From Flavobacteriales bacterium (GTDB lineage Bacteria > Bacteroidota > Bacteroidia > Flavobacteriales_F > PHOS-HE28), in the NCBI GenBank assembly GCA_016721825.1, contig JADKHI010000001.1, positions 372,001 through 436,000 on the forward strand: 64,000 nucleotides of DNA, given 5' to 3'. This document shows positions 48,183 to 56,298 of the stretch, in pieces. A model generated the notes under the pieces. The model did not search any database. It saw only the letters and a program-made list of their open reading frames with translations, and was not told the origin of the DNA. A program made the position numbers and the translations under genes. The number at the start of each line of letters is the position of its first letter. Position 1 is the stretch's first letter.

Positions 48183-49295
48183 ATGAAACGCATCCTCAAG
48201 TACCTCCTGTTCGCCGGTCTCGCGGTCCTCTTCGTGTGGACCATGTATTTCCTTTACGAGAAGAGCGCCAGCAAGCCCGACGTCTTCTCCACAGAGCACG
48301 CGAAGAAGAACAACGTGGTGAAGAAGACCGTGGCCAACGGCAAGATCGTGCCGCGCAAGGAGATCTTGATCAAGCCGGTGGTCAGCGGCATCATCCGCGA
48401 GCTGATGGTGGAGGCCGGACAGCAGGTAAAGAAGGGGGATGCCCTCGCCCGCATCCAGATCGTGCCCGACATGCTCTCGCTCAGCAGCGCTGAGAACAGG
48501 GTGCGGAGCGCGGAGATCACCGTGCAGAACGCCCAGCTCAACTTCGACCGCAACAAGCCCTTGGTGGACAAGGGCGTGATCAGCGCTGCTGAGATGCAGA
48601 CCTACGACGTGTCCTTGAAGAACGCGAAGCAGGAACTGGAAGCCGCACAGGAATCACTTCAGGTGGTGCGCGACGGTATCAGCCGCACCAGCGCTGGCAA
48701 CACCGTGGTCCGCAGCACCATCGACGGCATGGTGCTCGATGTTCCAGTGAAAGAGGGCAACAGCGTGATCGAGCGCAACAACTTCAACGAAGGCACCACC
48801 ATCGCCAGCATCGCTGACATGAACGACCTGATCTTCCAAGGCAAGGTGGATGAGAGCGAGGTGGGCAAAGTGAAGCTCGGCATGCCCGTGGTCCTCACGG
48901 TGGGCGCTATTGAGAAGGCCCAGTGGGATGCGGAACTGGAGTACATCGCCCCCAAAGGCGTGGAGGAGAACGGCGCCATCCAGTTCGAGATCCGCGCGGC
49001 CGTGAAGCTGAAGGAAGGTCAGCAGCTGCGCAGCGGTTACAGCGCCAATGCCGACATCGTGCTGGACCGTCGCGACAGCGTGCTCACCGTGGCCGAGAGC
49101 CTGGTGGAGTTCAACACCAAGGGCGACAGCGCCTATGTGCAAGTGAAGGATGGCGAGGGCTGGAAGAAGACCCACATCAAGACCGGCCTCAGCGACGGCA
49201 TCAACTTGGAAGTGCTCAGTGGCGTGGACGCGAAGACCGAGCTGAAGGGCGCCAAGAAGGAGGAGATGCCTGAAATGGAGATGGGCGCAGAGTAA
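48183..49295 (+). CDS. MacA/HlyD-family periplasmic adaptor
   Basis: A 370-residue membrane-fusion protein. An N-terminal anchor (ILKYLLFAGLAVLFVWTMYFLY) is followed by barrel and lipoyl halves (VVSGIIRELMVEAGQQVKKGDALARIQ and STIDGMVLDVPVKEGNSVI) around a coiled-coil hairpin (AEITVQNAQLNFDRNKPLVDKGVISAAEMQTYDVSLKNAKQELEAAQE). It would link the two permeases to an outer-membrane exit protein, which is not encoded here. It is the last gene of the four-gene efflux operon, 32 bases after the second permease. Confidence 0.92.
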   Translation: MKRILKYLLFAGLAVLFVWTMYFLYEKSASKPDVFSTEHAKKNNVVKKTVANGKIVPRKEILIKPVVSGIIRELMVEAGQQVKKGDALARIQIVPDMLSLSSAENRVRSAEITVQNAQLNFDRNKPLVDKGVISAAEMQTYDVSLKNAKQELEAAQESLQVVRDGISRTSAGNTVVRSTIDGMVLDVPVKEGNSVIERNNFNEGTTIASIADMNDLIFQGKVDESEVGKVKLGMPVVLTVGAIEKAQWDAELEYIAPKGVEENGAIQFEIRAAVKLKEGQQLRSGYSANADIVLDRRDSVLTVAESLVEFNTKGDSAYVQVKDGEGWKKTHIKTGLSDGINLEVLSGVDAKTELKGAKKEEMPEMEMGAE

Positions 49296-49383
49296 GCGGC
49301 GACCCGCTCTCTACATGGGCATCATGCCCGTAGTCGCACTGCGATCAGACCAGCTCGTGTGAGTCCTGTCCCTAGTGGACAAT

Positions 49384-51258
49384 CTATATCGACGACAGGA
49401 GCCCCGATGCTTCCACAACCGTGCCTTTGCCGTTCGTTGACCCTACGCTAAGCGTTCCTGAAAGTCGCTCAGCGCGGGATCGCATGTTCTCCAATCCGTG
49501 CCCGCCATTTCCGTGCGACGATAACCCCACGCCATCGTCCGTCACGCGCATATTGAATCGGTCGGTGTCAATGTGCAGGACCACGAAGATCGCGGTCGCC
49601 TCTGCATGCTTCACTGCATTGTGCACGGCCTCTTTGGCCATAAGAAGCAAATGCCTTCGCTCTTCCGGTTGGAGACGCTGCTCAGGGTCAGCCGTTGTTG
49701 CCTGCACGTGCAAGGCCGCACTGCTACCGTGCATCAGATCTACTAGCGTTCTCTGCAAATGATCAACGAATGCGCCCGCATCATCCATGGCCGGATTGGT
49801 GCTCCAAATGATGTCCCTCACCGACCCTTTCACCCGGCGTGCATGTTCGCCTAGTGAGCGAAGCGCAGCCTTGCGGTCCGATCCGCTCGATCCGGATGCG
49901 CTGGCCTCATCGCTCAATAGGGCCACCTTGGTAAGTTCCGCACCTAGATCATCGTGCACATCGCGCGCGATGCTTGCACGTACTTCAGCAATGACCCTTT
50001 CACCTTCGGCCTTCAACAGGCGTGCCTGTGTTGAACGCAATTCCGCATTGACACGCTCAAGCGACCTCTTGGCCCGTCGGCCGCGGACCATGGCCCAAGC
50101 AAGCAGCGCCACCAGCGCCGAGGCACCGCCAACGATGGCCCATGCCACCTGCCTGCTTCGCTCGCGGACCAATAGTTCCGCATCTACCAGCCTTCTTTCC
50201 TTCTCGTGCAGCAGCTCCGTATGCTCGGTGGCCATTCTACGGACCCGTTCCAAGCTCAATCCTGATAGTAGGGCGGCCTCACCTCGCGCAGTCGCGGTCA
50301 GGGCTTCCTGCACCCGACCTGTGGCAGCGTACGCCAAGGCGTAGAGCTGCAGGACCTTCACCGCATCCCCGTATGGTGCGATCGCACCGCCGAGCGCAAC
50401 GCACGAGTCCAAGGACAATAGCGCTTCAGCAGGTCGGCCACGCAACAGGGAGAGCTCTGCCGAACACATCTGCACCGTTCCATTGGGCGGCAGTTCAGGG
50501 TGCTCAGCGAGCCCCCTTCTCGCGACTCCCAAGTAGTGCTCTGCGGAATCCAGCCGCCCGTTCTTCAAGTGGACCTCCACAAAGAACCGTGTAAGCTCGG
50601 ACCTGTCGAACGAAGCGCCCGCCGATGAATGAATGCGCAACCCGTAGGCTAGCTTGAGCGCCTGTTCTTCGTCCCCAACTCCCAACAACGCAAAGGCCCG
50701 GGCTACGTCGAACATGATCCGAGCGTCATCATTCATGAACCTTTGCAACGTTTCGGCACTGTCCAACCACTGCAGCGCTGTCCTATGATCACCGGTATGG
50801 CTGAAGCTCCTGCCAATGCCATAGAAGTGCAACAGGAGCCCTGCGCTGTCACCCTCCGCTTCAGCGTTATGGATGGCTTCGCGGTATATGCCGATCGCTC
50901 CCAGTTGATCCCCAGCAAAGAGCGCCTGCTCCGCACTGATCCCCAGAATGTTGCCAAGTCGCCGTCGAACCGGCGAGCGCTCAGCTTCCTGAGTGACCGC
51001 TAAGGACGCCATGGCCAAGGTCCGCGCCTTGTCCATGCACACTGCCACGCTCTCCCCTGAGCCGCGCATCAGAAAGCGCACGCCATCATTCAGGAGCTCG
51101 TCCAATACAAGCGTATCGGCTGGCCCCCCAATGACCGCTGGCGCTCCGTTCTGCTCCTGCGATCGATGCCCTCGGGACCCCGCACCCTCCCCGCCGCATC
51201 CGCAGCAAAATACCAATAAGGTGTACCATACCCCTATCCAAGTGCGACGGTCATGCAT
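49384..51258 (-). CDS. TPR sensor histidine kinase (HisKA_3 type), orphan
   Basis: A 624-residue kinase. A hydrophobic N-terminus (WIGVWYTLLVFCCGCGG) looks like a lipoprotein signal. TPR-like repeats (LLLHFYGIGRSFSHTGDHRTALQWLDSAE) are followed by one membrane helix (VAWAIVGGASALVALLAWAMV). HisKA_3 has the phospho-His in IARDVHDDLGAELTKVALLSDE, and the HATPase has VTDDGVGL and GHGLENMRSRAE. The architecture mirrors the kinase at 8034-9915, but no response regulator is beside it. I start at 51258 to keep the signal sequence at the N-terminus. It converges with the efflux operon; its partner may be elsewhere. Confidence 0.88.
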   Translation of the reverse strand: MHDRRTWIGVWYTLLVFCCGCGGEGAGSRGHRSQEQNGAPAVIGGPADTLVLDELLNDGVRFLMRGSGESVAVCMDKARTLAMASLAVTQEAERSPVRRRLGNILGISAEQALFAGDQLGAIGIYREAIHNAEAEGDSAGLLLHFYGIGRSFSHTGDHRTALQWLDSAETLQRFMNDDARIMFDVARAFALLGVGDEEQALKLAYGLRIHSSAGASFDRSELTRFFVEVHLKNGRLDSAEHYLGVARRGLAEHPELPPNGTVQMCSAELSLLRGRPAEALLSLDSCVALGGAIAPYGDAVKVLQLYALAYAATGRVQEALTATARGEAALLSGLSLERVRRMATEHTELLHEKERRLVDAELLVRERSRQVAWAIVGGASALVALLAWAMVRGRRAKRSLERVNAELRSTQARLLKAEGERVIAEVRASIARDVHDDLGAELTKVALLSDEASASGSSGSDRKAALRSLGEHARRVKGSVRDIIWSTNPAMDDAGAFVDHLQRTLVDLMHGSSAALHVQATTADPEQRLQPEERRHLLLMAKEAVHNAVKHAEATAIFVVLHIDTDRFNMRVTDDGVGLSSHGNGGHGLENMRSRAERLSGTLSVGSTNGKGTVVEASGLLSSI

Positions 51259-51413
51259 GAAACAAAAATGGTTCGATCCCTCCTTCAAATCATATCATAC
51301 GCCTGAAATGGAGAAGAGCGAGGGTTCCGACAAGAGCGCTCCGCCGGCACGCGCTTTCCCATTCTTTTCGATCCAACGTTGGCCGGAAGGGTCCGCACGT
51401 CACATCCCGCCTC

Positions 51414-51421
51414 TATATTCG
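51414..51421 (+). promoter_or_regulatory. TATATTCG -7-like box before the deoxyhypusine-synthase-like gene
   Basis: TATATTCG ends 18 bases before the ATG at 51440. No good -33 TTG at the standard distance. Confidence 0.35.
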
Positions 51422-51439
51422 ACCCGGATTTCCAAAGCA

Positions 51440-52417
51440 ATGAGCAACACACGTCCCGTATCGGCTTTCATGGAGCGCCACTACCTGCATTTCAATGCAG
51501 CCGCGCTCATGGATGCCGCCAAGGCCTTCAAGGTCCACAAGACCGCAGGGGGCAAGATGATGGTGACCCTCGCAGGCGCCATGAGCACCGGCGAGCTCGG
51601 CAAGATCCTGGCCGAGATGATCCGCCGTGGAATGGTCGACATCATCAGTTGCACCGGTGCCAATCTGGAGGAGGACGTGATGAACCTGGTGGCCCACGAC
51701 CACTACGAGCGGGTACCTAACTACCGCGACCTCACCCCTACCGAAGAGCGCGCCCTGATGGACCGCGGCATGAACCGCGTGACCGACACCTGCATCCCCG
51801 AGCACGAGGCCTTCCGCCGCTTGGAGAAACACGCGGTGGACCTGTGGAAGAGCGACCAGGCCAGCGGCAATCGCCGATTCCCGCACCAGTACTTCTACGA
51901 GATGATCACCTCGGGCGTGCTGAAGCAGTATTACCAGATCGACCCGAAGGACAGCTGGATGGTGGCAGCCGCCGAACGCAACCTGCCAATTGTGGTACCC
52001 GGCTGGGAGGACAGCACCCTCGGCAACATCTTCGCGGCCCACTGCCTGATCGGCGACTGCAACGTCACCATCATGAAAACCGGCATAGAGTACATGATGT
52101 TCCTGGCCGACTGGTACAAGAACAACTGCTCGGGCAAGGGCATCGGCTTCTTCCAGATCGGGGGTGGTATCGCCGGGGATTTCCCCATTTGTGTGGTGCC
52201 CATGATGCACCAGGACTTGCAGATGGACGGCATCCCCTTCTGGAGCTACTTCTGCCAGATCAGCGACAGCACCACCAGCTACGGTGGCTACAGCGGCGCT
52301 GTGCCCAACGAGAAGATCACGTGGGGCAAGTTGGACATCGACACCCCGAAATTCATCATCGAGAGCGACGCTACCATCGTGGCACCGCTTATGTTCGCGT
52401 ACATTCTTGACATGTAA
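51440..52417 (+). CDS. deoxyhypusine synthase family protein
   Basis: A 325-residue homologue of eukaryotic/archaeal deoxyhypusine synthase. The NAD-binding and fold motifs are present: MVTLAGAMSTGELGKILAEMIRRGMVDIISCTGANLEED, PIVVPGWEDSTLGNIFAAHC and FFQIGGGIAGDFPICV. The segment SGAVPNEKITWGKLD carries the Lys that in true enzymes forms the spermidine imine. Bacteria lack eIF5A, so the bacterial members probably modify polyamines, for example homospermidine synthesis (inference from family knowledge). Genes of this family are common in Flavobacteriia. The start at 51440 is the family-consistent one; the frame is open further upstream. Confidence 0.9.
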   Translation: MSNTRPVSAFMERHYLHFNAAALMDAAKAFKVHKTAGGKMMVTLAGAMSTGELGKILAEMIRRGMVDIISCTGANLEEDVMNLVAHDHYERVPNYRDLTPTEERALMDRGMNRVTDTCIPEHEAFRRLEKHAVDLWKSDQASGNRRFPHQYFYEMITSGVLKQYYQIDPKDSWMVAAAERNLPIVVPGWEDSTLGNIFAAHCLIGDCNVTIMKTGIEYMMFLADWYKNNCSGKGIGFFQIGGGIAGDFPICVVPMMHQDLQMDGIPFWSYFCQISDSTTSYGGYSGAVPNEKITWGKLDIDTPKFIIESDATIVAPLMFAYILDM

Positions 52418-52429
52418 GTCAGCCGCACC

Positions 52430-52819
52430 ATGCAACGACTGATCCGCTCCTTCAACACGCTCACCGACGAGCTGCGCGACAAGCTGCAGGAACAATATCC
52501 TGATGGCATCGACAATACGCACATCCGCACCATCGCCACGGCGAAGGGCGACAGCCTGCGTGTGATCGAGCTCCGCACCGCCGACGCCATCTACTTGATC
52601 AAGATCAGCGCCGAAAGCCGCGAGGAGATCGAACAATTCCTCGACCAGGACGAGGGTCCCGCAGCAGGGGCCGACGACATTGAAGGCGGCGATGAGCTCG
52701 AAGGCGCTGAAGGCGCCGACGAGGAGGAAGAGGAGGACACCGACGCCCCCGATGAGGACGATGGTGACGATGAGGATGCCGGCGGCGGTGACGACGCGGG
52801 CGATGACGACGAGGACTGA
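52430..52819 (+). CDS. small protein with a long acidic tail
   Basis: A 129-residue protein. The first 75 residues form a compact alpha/beta domain (IRTIATAKGDSLRVIELRTADAIYLIKISAESREEIEQFL). The last 50 are almost only Asp, Glu, Gly and Ala (ADEEEEEDTDAPDEDDGDDEDAGGGDDAGDDDED). It begins 12 bases after the deoxyhypusine-synthase-like gene and is probably cotranscribed. The acidic tail would be disordered and could bind cations or basic proteins. No family recognised. Confidence 0.65.
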   Translation: MQRLIRSFNTLTDELRDKLQEQYPDGIDNTHIRTIATAKGDSLRVIELRTADAIYLIKISAESREEIEQFLDQDEGPAAGADDIEGGDELEGAEGADEEEEEDTDAPDEDDGDDEDAGGGDDAGDDDED

Positions 52820-52843
52820 GCTTCTACCACAACTGAACTGAGC

Positions 52844-52881
52844 GAACGCCGGGCGGGATCAACCGACCGGCGTTCATCTTT
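52844..52881 (+). terminator. hairpin after the acidic-tail gene, likely terminator
   Basis: GAACGCCGG (52844-52852) and CCGGCGTTC (52867-52875) form a 9-bp stem with a 14-base loop, followed by ATCTTT. The T-run is weak. Confidence 0.5.
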
Positions 52882-52960
52882 CCCGGCCATCCGTTTTTGG
52901 GGGATGCAGCACCCGGCTATCTTCAAGCCATCGCCGTCGCACCAGCCACGGCGAGCACCC

Positions 52961-53380
52961 ATGCTGCAAGGGAAATTCCATATCGCCTTCGCCACCACGG
53001 ACCTCAAACGCATCAAGGCCTTCTACGGTGGCCTCCTTGGCTGCCCCGAAGGACGAAGCGCCGAACACTGGGTGGACTATGACTTCTTCGGACACCAGCT
53101 CACCATCCAGGAAGTACCCAAGCTGATCAAGACCGCACGCATCTACAACCCGCAGAGCAACATCCCCAGCGACCACTGGGGCATCGTGCTGGCGATGGAG
53201 GACTGGGAAAAGCTCCGCGACAGGTTCAAGAAGGTCGGCGTCACCTTCTTCATCGACCCGCACGTGGTGATGAAGGGCCAGGTGGGTGAGCAGAAAAGCC
53301 TCTTCATCGAGGACCCCGATGGTCACGCCATCGAGTTCAAGGCCTTCGAAAAGGCGGGTAACCTGTTCAAGAAGGGATGA
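52961..53380 (+). CDS. VOC (glyoxalase/dioxygenase) family protein
   Basis: A 139-residue single-domain vicinal-oxygen-chelate protein: FHIAFATTDLKRIKAFYGGLLGCPEGRSAEHWVDYDFFGHQLTIQE, then DHWGIVLAMEDWEKLRDRFKKVGV and LFIEDPDGHAIEFKAF. Candidate metal ligands are His near residue 6, His of DHWG and Glu of IEFKAF. The substrate is unknown. I start at 52961 (MLQGKFHIAF) because the fold begins there. It overlaps the next gene by ATGA. Confidence 0.82.
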   Translation: MLQGKFHIAFATTDLKRIKAFYGGLLGCPEGRSAEHWVDYDFFGHQLTIQEVPKLIKTARIYNPQSNIPSDHWGIVLAMEDWEKLRDRFKKVGVTFFIDPHVVMKGQVGEQKSLFIEDPDGHAIEFKAFEKAGNLFKKG

Positions 53381-53721
53381 AGGACCTGCTCCTTGCGGCT
53401 CTTGTTTTGCTTGGATTCTGTGTGATCATGGTTTGTGGAGAGAAGATATGCCTGCCGTTGGTAGTTGTCATCCTTAGCTCTCCGTCATTGCTGGTCGCTT
53501 CATTCATCGGCGCAGTGTTTTTGGTGACTGGCATTATAGAAAAGCCATGGGCGCTGATCTGCTCTCTACTCGGCAGTGCTACGCTTACTATCACAGCGCT
53601 AGTAGCTCTGCCTCACGAGAGATGGACATGGACCACTGTATTGTGGACCCTCCCATTTGCCCTTGCTCTGAGCATCTGGATCTATCGCACGTGTTCGAGG
53701 TTCAGGGCTGAGATGAACTAG
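53377..53721 (+). CDS. small membrane protein, function unknown
   Basis: A 114-residue protein with about four hydrophobic segments (LLLAALVLLGFCVIMVCGEKI, PLVVVILSSPSLLVASFIGAVFLVTGII, WALICSLLGSATLTITALVAL, TTVLWTLPFALALSIWIY) and an Arg-rich end. It is translationally coupled to the VOC gene (53377-53380). GC is lower than its neighbours. No family recognised. Confidence 0.55.
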   Translation: MKDLLLAALVLLGFCVIMVCGEKICLPLVVVILSSPSLLVASFIGAVFLVTGIIEKPWALICSLLGSATLTITALVALPHERWTWTTVLWTLPFALALSIWIYRTCSRFRAEMN

Positions 53722-53784
53722 ATCACTGACCCGCCCGACCGGTATTTCGTTCAAGGACCGTAAGACAATGGAGGCGCACGCCCC

Positions 53785-54255
53785 TTACGGAAGTTCGATC
53801 CGATCGGTGCTTCTTCCGTGGCACCGGTTGCACGCCCCATCGCGGATGGCCTCGCTCATGAAGGCGGTGTCGCCGTTGGCGTTGATCACTGCGGCGAAGA
53901 GCCCATTGCCAAAGGCCACGTCCTGCGAGGTGTAGACGTTGCCGTTCTGGTCGCCTTCCAACTGGAGCTTGAGCGAACCCTTGCCCAGCGGAGCGGTGAA
54001 CAGCCGGAACTGCGCGGCGGCCGAAGGATGATCCCCGTTCGGATCGTAGACCGTTCCGCCGATCGTCCAGCAACCTTCCCCTTCCCCGTCGGGCAGGTGG
54101 CAACTCTGGCAATCGGCACCGGCGTTGTGACTGTCGCGGCCAGCGCTGCTGGAACCACCATCCTCGCACTTGCCGTGCTTGCAGGAGGGCATCGCAACGA
54201 ACAGCGCTGTCACAACAACGCCACGCATCGCACGGAACCGAAGTGATGGGCTCAT
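53785..54255 (-). CDS. diheme cytochrome c-like lipoprotein
   Basis: A 156-residue exported protein. The leader VVVTALFVAMPSC looks like a lipobox, giving Cys25 as the lipidated residue. Two CxxCH heme-binding motifs are visible, CQSCH (after NAGAD) and CNRCH (near the C-terminus). Between them lies a beta-rich region (GCWTIGGTVYDPNGDHPSAAAQFRLFTAPLGKGSLKLQLEGDQNGNVYTSQD). This spacing is unlike class I cytochromes and fits an electron carrier or heme-sensing surface protein. No redox partner gene is next to it. Confidence 0.7.
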   Translation of the reverse strand: MSPSLRFRAMRGVVVTALFVAMPSCKHGKCEDGGSSSAGRDSHNAGADCQSCHLPDGEGEGCWTIGGTVYDPNGDHPSAAAQFRLFTAPLGKGSLKLQLEGDQNGNVYTSQDVAFGNGLFAAVINANGDTAFMSEAIRDGACNRCHGRSTDRIELP

Positions 54256-54327
54256 GCACCGAAGCTAGCCCCTTGTTCCGGGGCCAGGGGTGAGCATGAT
54301 CACCAACCGGGTGAAGAAGGCGATGGA

Positions 54328-54723
54328 TCAGTATTCGCGTGTGGCGAACAGGGCACCATCGGTACCGTATGCCTCGCCGCTTGCAAGCGCGCCCTCATCG
54401 TACGAAAGGCGGCCGCGCAATTTGCCATTGCTGGCAAAGAACTCCCACGTGCCGCACCGATGTCCGCGGTCGAAGCAGGCCTGAACGAGCATCACGCCAT
54501 GCTCATCGTAAACCTTCCAAAGCCCGTCGCGCTGACCGTTCAGGTACTCGCAGGAACTGCTGAGCTGGCCCGAAGCGTGGTAGTTGAACACATACTCCCG
54601 GCCCTGCACCACGTAGCGCGTGGACTTGATGCGGCCGCTGGCGAAATGCTCCTGCCGAAGCCCTGTCTGGGCCATGGTGGCCGTGGCGAGCACGAGCAGC
54701 AGGGTGAGCATCAAGTTCCTCAT
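54328..54723 (-). CDS. secreted MORN-repeat protein
   Basis: About 131 residues with a signal peptide (MRNLMLTLLLVLATATMA). At least three MORN_2-type repeats follow: FASGRIKSTRYVVQGREYVFNYHASGQLSSSCEYLNGQRDGLWKVYDEHGVMLVQACFDRGHRCGTWEFFASNGKLRGRLSYDEG. Secreted MORN_2 proteins are common in Bacteroidota; their roles are mostly unknown. An ATG at 54729 is equally possible. It is divergent from the MBOAT gene. Confidence 0.72.
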   Translation of the reverse strand: MRNLMLTLLLVLATATMAQTGLRQEHFASGRIKSTRYVVQGREYVFNYHASGQLSSSCEYLNGQRDGLWKVYDEHGVMLVQACFDRGHRCGTWEFFASNGKLRGRLSYDEGALASGEAYGTDGALFATREY

Positions 54724-54865
54724 GATCAAGGTGTTGTTACCTGTTCAACGCATCGAAGATAGAAATAGTTCACTCGGATCTAACATTAAGTTAACATGGC
54801 GATCGAACCGTCCGGTGTGGACAAGCCGCCTATTTTCGTCGGCCTGCGCGAGGGCGCGGCGCACG

Positions 54866-56296
54866 ATGGTCTTCAGCTCACCGGTCTTCCTTTTCCTCTT
54901 TCTGCCGCTGGTGCTGTTGGCCACCCTTCTGGCTGGCGGGCTGAAGGCGCGGAACACCGTGCTGCTGATCGCGAGCCTGCTGTTCTACACCTGGGGCGAA
55001 GGCACCTACTTGGTGCTGATGCTGTCCGTCACACTCGTGAACTACCTGTGCGGACTGGCCGTGGGCCGGTTCCGGGACCGAAGGCTCTGGCTGACGCTGG
55101 CGGTGGTGGCCAACATCGGAACGCTGGTCTGGTTCAAGTACGCCAACTTCCTGGTGGACAGCCTCGACCCCTTGCTGCAGCAGTTGGGCCTTCCTGTCCT
55201 GGTGCTCGACCCCGTTCACCTGCCCATCGGCATCTCCTTCTTCATCTTCCACGGCCTCTCGTATGTGATCGACGTGTACCGTGGTGATGCGAAAGCGCAG
55301 GCGAACCCCAACCTCGTTACGCTCTACATCACCTTCTTCCCGCAGCTGATCGCCGGGCCCATCCTGCGTTACCACGACATCGCTGATCAGCTCACGGACC
55401 GAAGCACGGACATCGCGCGCTTTGCCAGTGGTATCCGGCGCTTCGTTATTGGCCTGGCCAAGAAGGTGCTCATCGCGGATCAGGTGGCCCGCATCGCCGA
55501 CGGGATCTTCGAAGCCGACCCGGACACACTTCCGCCAAGCGTGGCCTGGCTAGGGCTGGTGGCCTATGCCATGCAGATCTACTTCGACTTCAGCGGCTAC
55601 TCCGACATGGCCATCGGCCTTGGGCGCATGTTCGGCTTCGAGTTCATGGAGAACTTCCGGAGACCCTACATCTCCCGCTCCATCCGCGAGTTCTGGCAGC
55701 GTTGGCACATCAGCCTCAGTACCTGGTTCCGCGACTACCTATATATACCGTTGGGCGGCAACCGACTTGGCCCTGGTCGCACCTATATCAACCTCTTCGC
55801 CGTGTTCCTGCTTACCGGCCTGTGGCACGGCGCCAGCTGGAACTTCGTGGTCTGGGGGCTCATCCATGGGCTCTTCCTGGTGTTCGAACGCATGGGACTG
55901 GGCCGCTTGCTTGACCGGCTGCCCACAGCACTTTCCAATGCCTATGCGGTCTTCGTTGTGCTACTGGCCTGGGTCTTCTTCAGAGAGACGGACATTACTG
56001 CGGCCTGGCACTTCACGCTCAGCCTTTTCGGCGGTGTGAACGGGGATCCGGTACTGCACCACACGTCGCTCTACCTCTCCCACACCACCTTGCTCGCCTT
56101 GGTGATCGCCGTGCTCGGTGCGCTTGATGTCCATACGCGCATCGCTCGCATGGTGAGGCTGGCGCCCGAAGGCAAGCAACTGCCCGGGGGCTGGCGCGGT
56201 GGTCTTGAAGTGGCCGGCCTCGGTCTGCTATTGCTGCTTGTCGGCATGCACATCGCCAGCACCACCTTCAGTCCGTTCATCTATTTCCGCTTCTGA
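54866..56296 (+). CDS. MBOAT family O-acyltransferase (AlgI-like)
   Basis: A 476-residue polytopic membrane protein starting MVFSSPVFLFLFLPLVLLATLL. Family marks are FHGLSYVIDVYRGD, YFDFSGYSDMAIGLGRMFGFEFMENFRRPY, and the catalytic His (H321) in FLLTGLWHGASWNFVVWGLIHG. AlgI-like proteins pass acyl groups across the inner membrane for polysaccharide O-acetylation. The AlgX/AlgJ-like gene follows 2 bases later, which supports this role. The start at 54866 begins the first membrane helix. Confidence 0.92.
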   Translation: MVFSSPVFLFLFLPLVLLATLLAGGLKARNTVLLIASLLFYTWGEGTYLVLMLSVTLVNYLCGLAVGRFRDRRLWLTLAVVANIGTLVWFKYANFLVDSLDPLLQQLGLPVLVLDPVHLPIGISFFIFHGLSYVIDVYRGDAKAQANPNLVTLYITFFPQLIAGPILRYHDIADQLTDRSTDIARFASGIRRFVIGLAKKVLIADQVARIADGIFEADPDTLPPSVAWLGLVAYAMQIYFDFSGYSDMAIGLGRMFGFEFMENFRRPYISRSIREFWQRWHISLSTWFRDYLYIPLGGNRLGPGRTYINLFAVFLLTGLWHGASWNFVVWGLIHGLFLVFERMGLGRLLDRLPTALSNAYAVFVVLLAWVFFRETDITAAWHFTLSLFGGVNGDPVLHHTSLYLSHTTLLALVIAVLGALDVHTRIARMVRLAPEGKQLPGGWRGGLEVAGLGLLLLLVGMHIASTTFSPFIYFRF

Positions 56297-56298
56297 AG

